A stretch of 64,000 nucleotides of DNA from Desulfobacterales bacterium (GTDB lineage Bacteria; Desulfobacterota; Desulfobacteria; Desulfobacterales; JAEINQ01), in NCBI GenBank assembly GCA_016342285.1, contig JAEINQ010000001.1, positions 152,546 through 216,545 on the forward strand. Direction: 5' to 3'. Below the pieces are notes generated by a model. The model was not told the DNA's origin, ran no database searches, and was given only the letters and a program-made list of their open reading frames with translations. Each line of letters opens with the position of its first letter. Within the stretch, counting starts at the first letter, position 1. The position numbers and the translations under genes are program-made. Shown piece after piece: positions 43,312-51,349 of the stretch.

Positions 43312-46230
43312 GCCGGCGTCAGCCATCGCCGCTGCCGGGCAAGCCGCCGATGGTTGTCCGCCTTGGTGGCCGCAAGTCTGGCCTTTCTTTTGGCCGCCTG
43401 CGGCGGCGGGGGTGGCGGCGGGGGGAGCAGCGCTGCGGCCAACCAGGCCCCCACCGCGGCCTTTACCGCCACGCCGACTTCGGGAAACACCCCCCTGGCC
43501 GTCGCCTTCAACGCTGCTTCGTCCACCGATGCCGACGGCACCATCGCCACCTACGCCTGGACCTTTGGTGACGGTGCCAGCGCTGCCGGCCAGACCACCA
43601 GCCACACTTACACCACCGGCGGCACCTTTACCGCCAGTCTCACCGTCACCGACGACGACGGCGCCACGGACGCCGCCTCCCGGACCATCACCGTCACCAA
43701 CACGGTCAGCGGCACGGTGGGCACCAGCAGTTCCATGGTCTTTGACAGCGACGTCAACGACCCCAGGGCTCCGTATATACAAAACGATACCGCCCTATCC
43801 GCACAAGCCATTGCCAGCCCGGCCACGGTGGGAGGATATGTCAATGTGGCGGGGAGCGGAAATTCCGGAAGATCCCAGAATATCGGAGATCCCAGCGATT
43901 ATTTCGAGGTCTCCATGGCCGCCGGCCAGTCGGTGGTGTTGTATATCGGGGATACGGCCGCGGCCGATCTCGATCTCTATCTATACGACGATCCCACGGA
44001 CCTTACGCCTATTTTTGTCGGTGACAGTGGGTTGGATCGGTCCTTGGAGATAACTACTCCAGCCAGTCAAACCTATTGGATCCGTGTCGCCGCCGATTCG
44101 GGTGCATCCACATACACGCTGTTCGTGGGCCAGTCCATCACCGCCGCCTCGAACGGCGGGCTTCGCAACGACACCGATTTCATCCCCGGGGAAATCATCG
44201 TCAAGTTCAAAGAAAACGAAATTTCGGCCATGGCGGCAGACGACCTCGGCACCCTGTCGGAGGCGGTGGGTCTTGAAGCCTTCAGAGGGACCCGAAGCAC
44301 CGCCGTGCTTATGGGATTTTCAGATACAATGGGAAAAGAGCGAGCCTTTGAACGGCTCGGCATTCACATCAATGAAACCGATCAATTGGCGGCATCCTTT
44401 GCGACCTTTGAAACCCAGGACAAGCTGGACACCCTGCGTATTGTCCGAGCCCTGCGCAAACGGTCGGACGTGGCCTCGGCAGATCCAAACTATATCCGCA
44501 CGACCACCGCCACACCCAATGACGAGTACTATGACTTCCAGTGGCATTATCCCCTGATCAACCTGCCCCAGGCCTGGGATTCGGCTCCGGGAGGCAACGC
44601 AGTGATCGTTGCCGTGGTGGACACTGGGGTGCTGCTCGCCCACCCGGACCTTTCGGGCCGGTTGACGACCACAGGCTACGATTTCGTCAGTTCCACCTAT
44701 CGGTCCCGTGACGGTGACGGCATCGATGCCGATCCTGACGATCCCGGTGACGGACGAACCGGCGGTAGCTCCTTTCACGGCACCCATGTGGCCGGCACCA
44801 TATCCGCGGCAACCGACAACGGAACCACCGGAGTGGCCGGAGTGGCCTATACACGAAATATCAAGGTCATGCCCGTAAGGGTCCTGGGCAAAGGCGGCGG
44901 CACCAGTTACGATGTCATGCAGGGGGTCAGGTACGCCGCCGGGTTGAGCAACGATTCGGGGACTGTGCCCGCCCAGGCCGCCCAGGTGATCAACCTGAGT
45001 CTAGGTGGCAGCGGCTCTTCCAGTACGGAGCAAAGCCTCTACACCCAGGTCCGAAATGCCGGCATTATCGTGGTCGCCGCCGCCGGCAACAGCGCGTCGA
45101 GCTCGCTGTCCTATCCGGCTGCGTACAACGGCGTGGTTTCGGTCAGCGCCGTGGAGTTCAACAAGGATCTGGCTCCCTACAGCAACTACGGAACCACCAT
45201 TGACGTAGCGGCCCCGGGGGGCGATACCACAGCCGATGAAAACGGTGACGGCAATGTGGACGGCGTACTGAGCACCTGCGGCGACGACACCTCGGGCACC
45301 ATCCAGATGACCTACAAATTCTACCAGGGCACCTCCATGGCCACCCCCCACGTGGCCGGCGTGACCGCTTTGATGAAAGAGATCTACCCGGCCCTGACGC
45401 CTACCGCTTTCGATGCCCTTCTCCAAAACGGAGATTTAACCCAGGATATCGGCACCGCCGGCAGGGACAATCAGTTCGGCTACGGCCTGATCGATGCCCT
45501 CAAGGCAGTTTCCAAAGCGAAAAATCTATTGGACGGTACGCCTCTGCCGACCTTCCTCACCGTTGAACCGTCAGCACTGAATTTTGGCACGACAATGACA
45601 TCGTTAAACTTGGCCACTATTAAAAGCGGCACAGGGGTCCGTAGCGTGAACAACCCGGTCACAACCGATGTCGCCTGGCTAACCGTCGCGGCTACCAGTG
45701 TAGACGCAGAAAGATTTGGGACTTATACCGCTACGGCAAACAGGGGCCATGCCGATTTGTCAGCGACAGGCTCCTATTCCGCAAAAATTACTTTTACGAC
45801 CGATGATGCAAAAAGCGTCGAAATTCCTGTCTCATTGCAGGTAACAGTAGGGACAACAACCAGCTCCGGCTACCATTATGTCGTCCTCGTTGACCCGGAT
45901 TCCGAAGACCCTATAGCCCAGACCGCCGGCAACACGACCGGCGGGAATTTGAATTATATCGTCAGCGGTGTGACTCCCGGCACATACAAGGTCTACGCCG
46001 GGACGGATTCGGACAACGACGGAATCATCGGAGGCACTGGAGAGGCCATTGGAGCCTATCTTTCCCTGGAAGACCCGAATACGGTCACCGTAGGCAACAA
46101 TCTTTCCAACATCGATTTTGCCACCCAGATCAATACCAGCCTTCCCGCGGCCGGTACGGACAGGGCGACCTCTCTTTTTCCTTTAATATTTTTGAAAGCG
46201 CCGATCAAAAAAATAAAGGCTGCACCATGA
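43273..46230 (+). CDS. Subtilisin-like (S8) serine protease lipoprotein with PKD domain
   Basis: This is about 985 residues if started at ATG 43273; an ATG at 43189 is in frame. The signal contains SRRW and ends LAFLLAAC followed by eight glycines, a lipobox. In order come a PKD domain (PTAAFTATPTSGNTPLAVAFNAASSTDADGTIATYAWTFGDG), a PPC-like domain (YFEVSMAAGQSVVLYIG), an inhibitor-like propeptide (GEIIVKFKENE), and the catalytic domain with Asp in VAVVDTGV (about 448), His in HGTHVAGT (about 502) and Ser in GTSMATPHVAG (about 687). Beta-rich C-terminal domains follow. It overlaps the PrcB-like gene by 4 bp. Confidence 0.9.
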   Translation: MDGNDPGLTAIPDAGVSHRRCRASRRWLSALVAASLAFLLAACGGGGGGGGSSAAANQAPTAAFTATPTSGNTPLAVAFNAASSTDADGTIATYAWTFGDGASAAGQTTSHTYTTGGTFTASLTVTDDDGATDAASRTITVTNTVSGTVGTSSSMVFDSDVNDPRAPYIQNDTALSAQAIASPATVGGYVNVAGSGNSGRSQNIGDPSDYFEVSMAAGQSVVLYIGDTAAADLDLYLYDDPTDLTPIFVGDSGLDRSLEITTPASQTYWIRVAADSGASTYTLFVGQSITAASNGGLRNDTDFIPGEIIVKFKENEISAMAADDLGTLSEAVGLEAFRGTRSTAVLMGFSDTMGKERAFERLGIHINETDQLAASFATFETQDKLDTLRIVRALRKRSDVASADPNYIRTTTATPNDEYYDFQWHYPLINLPQAWDSAPGGNAVIVAVVDTGVLLAHPDLSGRLTTTGYDFVSSTYRSRDGDGIDADPDDPGDGRTGGSSFHGTHVAGTISAATDNGTTGVAGVAYTRNIKVMPVRVLGKGGGTSYDVMQGVRYAAGLSNDSGTVPAQAAQVINLSLGGSGSSSTEQSLYTQVRNAGIIVVAAAGNSASSSLSYPAAYNGVVSVSAVEFNKDLAPYSNYGTTIDVAAPGGDTTADENGDGNVDGVLSTCGDDTSGTIQMTYKFYQGTSMATPHVAGVTALMKEIYPALTPTAFDALLQNGDLTQDIGTAGRDNQFGYGLIDALKAVSKAKNLLDGTPLPTFLTVEPSALNFGTTMTSLNLATIKSGTGVRSVNNPVTTDVAWLTVAATSVDAERFGTYTATANRGHADLSATGSYSAKITFTTDDAKSVEIPVSLQVTVGTTTSSGYHYVVLVDPDSEDPIAQTAGNTTGGNLNYIVSGVTPGTYKVYAGTDSDNDGIIGGTGEAIGAYLSLEDPNTVTVGNNLSNIDFATQINTSLPAAGTDRATSLFPLIFLKAPIKKIKAAP

Positions 46231-46742
46231 AAAGAAAAGGGATCTGGTCAATAGCCGCAGCCGTCCTTTTTACCGCAACCGGGTGTCTCCATTCGGCTTC
46301 TGCCGAAAAGGGGGCGACGACAAATATTTCTACCAATGTCGTATATACCGGCGGCCAATGCGGTTCCTCTGAAGCATGTGGGGAATGGATTAACGACGCT
46401 GAGCACCTGGAATCAGTTTGTCGAAAGGTGCGTCGGGAGTTCATCGCCGGTTCGGACATTCCCGTTCCCGCAATCGACTTCGAGCAGTTCGCAGCACTTC
46501 GGATTTCCATGGGGACCCAACCCACCGGTGGATACGAGCTGGTGCTGGTCGACACCCATGCTCGCATTGAGAAGGAAACGGCCATCATTCGGGTCGACTG
46601 GATCGAGCCGGCGCCGGACGCCATGGTTACCCAGATGATCACCAGCCCCTGCCTGCTGGTTCGCATCCCCCGGGGCGATTATCGCCGAATCGAAATTCAG
46701 GACCAGCACGGCACGGTCCGCTGCCGGATAGACGTCCATTAG
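46227..46742 (+). CDS. PrcB-domain lipoprotein, partner of the S8 protease
   Basis: This 171-residue protein has a signal ending FTATGC, a lipobox. The C-terminal half (FEQFAALRISMGTQPTGGYELVLVD, VDWIEPAPDAMVTQMITSPCLLVRIPRGDYRRIEIQDQ) matches the PrcB C-terminal domain (GxxPTGGYxI ... TxPxxxVxIPK pattern). In Treponema denticola PrcB is an accessory lipoprotein of the subtilisin-like dentilisin complex. Here the ATG overlaps the stop of an S8 protease gene (ATGA), suggesting an analogous complex. A terminator-like repeat follows. Confidence 0.85.
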   Translation: MKRKGIWSIAAAVLFTATGCLHSASAEKGATTNISTNVVYTGGQCGSSEACGEWINDAEHLESVCRKVRREFIAGSDIPVPAIDFEQFAALRISMGTQPTGGYELVLVDTHARIEKETAIIRVDWIEPAPDAMVTQMITSPCLLVRIPRGDYRRIEIQDQHGTVRCRIDVH

Positions 46743-46747
46743 CAAAG

Positions 46748-46867
46748 CGGCTTCGTAAAACGGCCAAGGTCAAGGCGCACGAATGCTGTCAAGCGAGGCG
46801 TACGACCGTACGCCGCAGCGTAGGCGGCATGAAGTGCAACGCAGAGATTGGTCGGTTTACGAAGTTG
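46748..46867. repeat. TTCGTAAAA inverted-repeat element, copy 1
   Basis: The ends CTTCGTAAAACGGCC and GGTCGGTTTACGAAG are inverted repeats (13 of 15). The centre is a perfect GGCGTACG-ACC-GTACGCC hairpin-type palindrome at 46797-46814 or so. It exactly fills the gap between the convergent prcB-like and PAC2 genes, so it may act as a bidirectional transcription end. Confidence 0.7.
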
Positions 46868-46869
46868 TT

Positions 46870-47736
46870 CTATTGGGGATCGAGGAAGTCCTTGAGGCTG
46901 ATCACCTTGCCGGCCCGGGCGTCCGCGGCATGGACACTCTCCCAGGATCCGCGAACCTTTGCCCGTCGGAGTTCACCGATCATTTCCCGCAGCTTGGGAT
47001 CCTCGTCGATGAGTTGTTGAATCTTCACTTCGATAAGGTCCCACTGTCGGGCCAGGGGAGAGGTGTCCAGTTCGAATCCGCCCAGCCGCGCCAGCACGTC
47101 TCCCAGTCGGGCCAGAAGTCCGAAATGGGTGGTCTCCTGGAGGTAGAAGGGGCAGTGGCTCCAGAGGCTGATGCAGTCGATCCCTTGCTTGCTCCCTTCG
47201 GTGTGAAGGATTGAGTGGACAGACGTCGGGCCCTGGTAGTTGATGGGGAGGACGCCGTTTTCCTGGAGGCTGGTCATCAGCGAGGGGCTGGAAGCGATGC
47301 CCGATATCACGCGGTCCGTATGAAGCACCTGGTCGAACATGGAACCGAGGGTGATCACCCGATGCACCCCCAGGGTTTTGCAGAGGGAGAAGAGATCGTC
47401 GGCAAATTGTTGCCACCGAAGGGATGGCTCGTCGGCGCGCAAAAGGACCAGATCGTTCTGGGTATGATCCATCCCGGCCCCATAGAACGTACCACCGGGG
47501 CTGCGCAACTTGAGCAGCACGCCCTCCTTGATACTTACCACCGGCCGGTCCTCGTCATAACGGTAGAACCGGTCCGGGTTGATCCGGGCAAAGGGGCCGG
47601 CCTTGAGCTTTCCCACGATATATACGGCCATGGCCGAGGCAATACCCAGAGCATTGCCCCATCCGTCGAATCCGGCAATCAGGACCGGATACTTGAGTTC
47701 GGGGATTTCTTCGATATGAAAGCTTTGCTGGTCCAT
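46870..47736 (-). CDS. PAC2-family protein
   Basis: This is about 288 residues from ATG 47736 (MDQQSFHIEEIPELKYPVLIAGFDGWGNALGIAS); an ATG at 47748 is also in frame. The PVLIAGFDGWGNALGIASAMAVYIVGKL segment and IDCISLWSHCPFYLQ identify the PAC2/COG1938 family, related to proteasome assembly chaperones and of unknown bacterial function. It faces the prcB-like gene across a hairpin element. Confidence 0.85.
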   Translation of the reverse strand: MDQQSFHIEEIPELKYPVLIAGFDGWGNALGIASAMAVYIVGKLKAGPFARINPDRFYRYDEDRPVVSIKEGVLLKLRSPGGTFYGAGMDHTQNDLVLLRADEPSLRWQQFADDLFSLCKTLGVHRVITLGSMFDQVLHTDRVISGIASSPSLMTSLQENGVLPINYQGPTSVHSILHTEGSKQGIDCISLWSHCPFYLQETTHFGLLARLGDVLARLGGFELDTSPLARQWDLIEVKIQQLIDEDPKLREMIGELRRAKVRGSWESVHAADARAGKVISLKDFLDPQ

Positions 47737-47933
47737 GACCCTCTTCATGCCTATAGGGATTGTCAAAATTCTGTTCCGTTTGAACACCTGCTACCTGCTG
47801 GCCGTTGACAATGCTTCGTCGGGCCGGTTGCCGCTGATAATCCCTACTGAACGTTTTTATGAATCCATCATTTCCACTCTAACCCCGGTTTCCGGGGAAA
47901 GTCAACGCGGCGGGCGCGGATCTTTCCTGAGCG

Positions 47934-48836
47934 TCAGTCCGCTGTTCGGGTCGATCCCAGGTAGATGGCAAGAAGGGTCAGGACCAGGCCGGCCATGCCG
48001 ACGGTCGTTACGATTTTATTAAAAAAGAGGATGTCCCAGACATAGGAAAGCGACGGCTGCAGCAGAAGCACCAGACCGGCAAATGAGGCACGCACATGGG
48101 GCAGGGCCCGGGTGATCATCACCCATCCCAGGGCTTGGCTGGAGACCCCGTAGGCGACGAGCAGGACACCGCTCTGAACATCCGGAATCCGGAACGTATC
48201 CCCGGTGCGCCAGATCTCCAGGGCCAGGAAACAGACGGTGAAAAACGAAACCAGGGTCAGGGTGGCCATGGCGGAAACGCCGTTTTCCGCGGCCTGCAGC
48301 TTCCGCAGGGTCAGCAGGAAACCGGCGTAGCAAACCGCGGCCCCAAGCCCGAGATAGACCCCGATCCGATAATCCGGCCCGAACTGCCCCCATCGAACAC
48401 CCACCAACATAAAGAGCCCGACCAGGGCCAGGGGAACGGCCAGGACCAGTTTCAAACGAATCTTTTCCCCCAGAAAGATCACGCCCGCAAGGGCAAGGAA
48501 AAAAACCTGGAAATTGGCCAGCAGGGTGGCCAGGCCGGGGCCGACATGGTGAATGCTGACGTGCCAGCAGAACAGGTCCACGGTAAACCAGAGACTGCAG
48601 ATAAGCCCCAGGAAGAAAAATTTCGATCCGGGCCAGCGGATCTCCCGCCGCAAAGCAATGACGGCCAGCAGCACCAGGCCCCCGAAGGCCATCCGGTAAA
48701 AACCGGCCGCCGCGGGCGTGACCCGTGCCAGTTTAACATAGACCCCGGAAAAGCTGATGAGCGCCGCGCCAAAGGCCAACTGAAGGCCGGCGGGAAAATG
48801 TTTGAACCGGGCAAGGATGTTTTTAACCGTATTCAT
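47934..48836 (-). CDS. EamA/DMT-family membrane transporter
   Basis: This 300-residue integral membrane protein has about ten helices in two EamA repeats (FGAALISFSGVYVKLARVTPAAAGFYRMAFGGLVLLAVIALRREIRW; second half VCYAGFLLTLRKLQAAENGVSAMATLTLVSFFTVCFLALEIW). It probably exports or imports a small metabolite across the inner membrane; the substrate is not predictable. It is monocistronic by spacing. Confidence 0.9.
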   Translation of the reverse strand: MNTVKNILARFKHFPAGLQLAFGAALISFSGVYVKLARVTPAAAGFYRMAFGGLVLLAVIALRREIRWPGSKFFFLGLICSLWFTVDLFCWHVSIHHVGPGLATLLANFQVFFLALAGVIFLGEKIRLKLVLAVPLALVGLFMLVGVRWGQFGPDYRIGVYLGLGAAVCYAGFLLTLRKLQAAENGVSAMATLTLVSFFTVCFLALEIWRTGDTFRIPDVQSGVLLVAYGVSSQALGWVMITRALPHVRASFAGLVLLLQPSLSYVWDILFFNKIVTTVGMAGLVLTLLAIYLGSTRTAD

Positions 48837-48915
48837 GGCATGAATGGTGGCTTATGGTTAGCGCTGGCCCCAGAAAAGTATCGCGTGGTAACGCTACCCA
48901 ATGGGGTTTGTCAAC

Positions 48916-49074
48916 TCAAATAGCCTGATGGGCTTGGTTATGAATGTCTCCAAGGAGGGACTCTAACCGGGCGAACATTTCATCGTGGTGGGAACCGCGC
49001 CAGAAGATCCGGTCGCAGGGTTGCTTCAAAAGGGGCCACAGGACTTCATCGAAACAAAGAAAAATTTCATTCAC
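48916..49074 (-). CDS. Possible small protein or gene remnant, 52 residues
   Basis: GTG at 49074 opens a frame reading NEIFLCFDEVLWPLLKQPC and DRIFWRGSHHDEMFARLESLL. It reads like protein, with amphipathic helices and few rare codons. Upstream GGGG could serve as a ribosome site. It may be the tail of a degraded gene. No family is recognised. Confidence 0.3.
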   Translation of the reverse strand: MNEIFLCFDEVLWPLLKQPCDRIFWRGSHHDEMFARLESLLGDIHNQAHQAI

Positions 49075-49102
49075 GACGTTATCCCCGGAGAGGCGGTCTC
49101 GC

Positions 49103-49276
49103 TCACAAGGAACGGATGAGTTCCAGAATCTCCCGAACAGCCCGAAGCAGCTTGAGGATCACATCCAGCGGTCCCTCCGAACCGAAAGTGACAGCGACCC
49201 AAACGCCAAGGAGATATCGGTTCAAGATAATCAAATGAAAAATTCCCCAGTTTGTTGCGGCGAAGCCGCGTTTCAT
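49103..49276 (-). CDS. Possible small membrane-associated protein, 57 residues
   Basis: ATG at 49276 encodes MKRGFAATNWGIFHLIILNR, then YLLGVWVAVTFGSEGPLDVI, LKLLRAVREILELIRSL. It has a hydrophobic middle and an amphipathic C-terminal helix. It precedes the 48916 frame on the same strand with a 28-bp gap. No ribosome site is obvious. The remaining 48837-49433 has no other gene. Confidence 0.35.
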   Translation of the reverse strand: MKRGFAATNWGIFHLIILNRYLLGVWVAVTFGSEGPLDVILKLLRAVREILELIRSL

Positions 49277-49305
49277 AAATTTGCCACAGCAAATTTATCG
49301 TTCCA

Positions 49306-49429
49306 GACGGTTTCGTAAAAGGCCCGAGATCAAGGCTTGCGAATTCTGAGGAATGAGGCCGTACTTGAGGTACGCCGCGGTGACGAAGAATTCGCGTAAC
49401 GCCGATATCGGGTTTTTTGCGGAGCCGTC
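49306..49429. repeat. TTCGTAAAA inverted-repeat element, copy 2
   Basis: The outer arms start GACGGTTTCG and end with TTTTTTGCGGAGCCGTC; the centre is GGCCGTAC-TTGAG-GTACGCC. The layout is the same as at 46748. It lies 5 bp beyond the GalT-like stop codon, as expected for a transcription terminator-type position. Confidence 0.65.
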
Positions 49430-49433
49430 AAAT

Positions 49434-50480
49434 TTATTCCCAGAACCGCCGGGCCATAGCCGCGGTCTCTTCCGGAGCGGTAAAGGTGGCCATGTCCCCC
49501 AGGATCACTTCGTATCCGGTGTGATCGTTGCGCGTCCACGGTGCGTGGTTGGCCCGGACCACCACCCGAAGCCTGAGTTCCAGCCGGCTCTCCGGGGTTT
49601 CCACGGCCACCAGGCCGAGGTTGTATCCGTTGCGGTTGAGGCTGCGAAAAAAACGCTGCACCCGCATCAGGCCGGACGACAGTTCGGTCCATCGAGCCGT
49701 GGGCACCCCAATCAGCGATGTGGCGCCTGGAAGGATGGCCCATATTTCATAAAAACCCTCCGGCGCAAAGGCCGCCAGCCAGTGCCAGTCACCCGAGCTG
49801 CCGATGATCCGCTCTTGGGAAGCGATTTCCCGCTTCAGGTATTCGGACATCAGCAGCCGTCCCTGATTTTGGGAATAGGCGTCCGCCCGTGCCTGAAGGA
49901 AACGGAGGTGATTGGGGGCGACAAGATCGGCGTGCACCTGAAGGTGGGGATGAACCAGGGAGCCGCCGGCAGAGGGAAGATGATTCTGGGTGACGGCCAG
50001 GTATTGGGCCTTGGGTTCCATTACCAGCACCCGTTTCAGGTATTGCCGGCAGTTGATGAAACTGTCGGCATAGGAGGTCGCGTCGGCGGTGCCGATCTCC
50101 ACAAAATGCCTGTCGTCAAAGAGGCTCACGGCAGAAAAACTGCCGTAGGGAAAGAGATTGGGAAAAAGGACGGAGTTGCCGCAAACCAGGCGTCCGGCGT
50201 CTGCAAACCCTTTGGGCAACTGCGGGGTCAGCCGGTTGATTTGGGGTCGGCAGAACGGACACCCCGCCCTGTCAACCGCCGTCGGTGGCGGTACGGGCAG
50301 GGATGCGGTGCCGGTCTCTTTTTCATCGACCCGGGCATAGGTGATCCGGCAGGTGCGGCCGGTGATGGGATCGGTCCGGACCTCCACGACCTTCTCGGCA
50401 GCAAGCCCGGTCGGAGCAACAAAACGGGCGACGAGCCGCTCTTTGTTGAATACAAGCGGAAAAGCGAGGTCTTCCCTCAT
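49434..50480 (-). CDS. GalT-like nucleotidyltransferase / HIT-superfamily protein
   Basis: This is about 348 residues from ATG 50480 (MREDLAFPLVFNKERLVARF). CPFCRPQI supplies a zinc-type CxxC. The key motif is SLVHPHLQVHADLV (HPHxQxH), the histidine site of galactose-1-phosphate uridylyltransferase relatives. The rest (NLFPYGSFSAVSLFDDRHF, LIGVPTARWTELSSGLMRV) fits the GalT fold but not a canonical galactose operon; the substrate is unknown. No gal genes are near. Confidence 0.75.
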   Translation of the reverse strand: MREDLAFPLVFNKERLVARFVAPTGLAAEKVVEVRTDPITGRTCRITYARVDEKETGTASLPVPPPTAVDRAGCPFCRPQINRLTPQLPKGFADAGRLVCGNSVLFPNLFPYGSFSAVSLFDDRHFVEIGTADATSYADSFINCRQYLKRVLVMEPKAQYLAVTQNHLPSAGGSLVHPHLQVHADLVAPNHLRFLQARADAYSQNQGRLLMSEYLKREIASQERIIGSSGDWHWLAAFAPEGFYEIWAILPGATSLIGVPTARWTELSSGLMRVQRFFRSLNRNGYNLGLVAVETPESRLELRLRVVVRANHAPWTRNDHTGYEVILGDMATFTAPEETAAMARRFWE

Positions 50481-50798
50481 GGTTCCAGTATCCTTTTTTT
50501 CTGCCGCCGGCTGACGGGGTGGGATTTGAGGCGTTGCGAGAGGCAAAGGATTTTCGGCCCTGTCGGACTTTAGTCCGAAATCATCGGCTTTTTCAAGCCA
50601 TCCGTGTCCACAAGTACGGATTTTCGCATGACACCCATTTTGATGGTCCCTTTAAAAAGCCGGGAATGCCTGCAAAACCGACCGGACTCAATGCTTTGGA
50701 AAATTAGTTAAAGTTTTGTTAAAAAATGCCGACCTACATTTATGTCACCCTTGGGATATGAATACCAAAATTTGCGCCCACATGGAAAATTGTCGGCG
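50481..50798. other. Divergent intergenic region
   Basis: It separates the GalT-like and cytochrome genes. It holds a GGACT-TT-AGTCC hairpin (50564-50575), and AT-rich DNA at 50701-50730 (TTAGTTAAAGTTTTGTTAAA) that could carry the cytochrome promoter. No gene is seen. Confidence 0.45.
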
Positions 50799-51296
50799 AT
50801 GGAGGCAATGTTGAAGAAAATCGTTGCAGTGGCAATCGGCGGCATATTTCTGGGTCTGTCCGTTTCCTGGATCGGCATGGTGAGCCCTGTCCTGGCCAGG
50901 GGCGCATCGGAAAAAACCTATGTGGGCTCGCAAGCCTGCATGGAATGCCACGAAGTCGAGTATGAAAACTTTACCCTTTACGCCAAAAAAGCAACCTCTT
51001 ACGACAGCGTCATCAAAATGAAAAAAGGCCTGTCCGGGGCCGAAATCAAGGAATGCTACGCCTGTCACACCACGGGGTACGGCCAACCGGGTGGATTTGT
51101 GTCGATGGAGGAAACGCCACACTTGCGGGATGCCGGTTGCGAGGTCTGCCACGGTCCGGGCAGCCTTCACCTGCAAACCGAAGACCCCGACGATATCCTG
51201 GCAAACTTGAGTATGGATAACTGTCTGACCTGCCACAATTCCGAACGGGTGGGTGCCTTCAACTTCAAACCGCTGCTCCATGGTGGCGCCCATTGA
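50799..51296 (+). CDS. Periplasmic tetraheme c-type cytochrome
   Basis: This is about 165 residues; the ATG at 50799 or 50808 is the start (GGAGG precedes the second closely). A signal peptide LKKIVAVAIGGIFLGLSVSWIGM leads to a mature part with four CxxCH heme sites: CMECH, CYACH, CEVCH and CLTCH, with YVGSQACMECHEVEYENF as in cytochrome c554-like proteins. It should carry electrons in the periplasm. The chemoreceptor gene, with its own CxxCH, starts 53 bp downstream. Confidence 0.9.
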   Translation: MEAMLKKIVAVAIGGIFLGLSVSWIGMVSPVLARGASEKTYVGSQACMECHEVEYENFTLYAKKATSYDSVIKMKKGLSGAEIKECYACHTTGYGQPGGFVSMEETPHLRDAGCEVCHGPGSLHLQTEDPDDILANLSMDNCLTCHNSERVGAFNFKPLLHGGAH

Positions 51297-51349
51297 CGCA
51301 GACGGCGCCCAAATGGAGACCATCGGACGGGCAACAGGAAGTCAATCAC

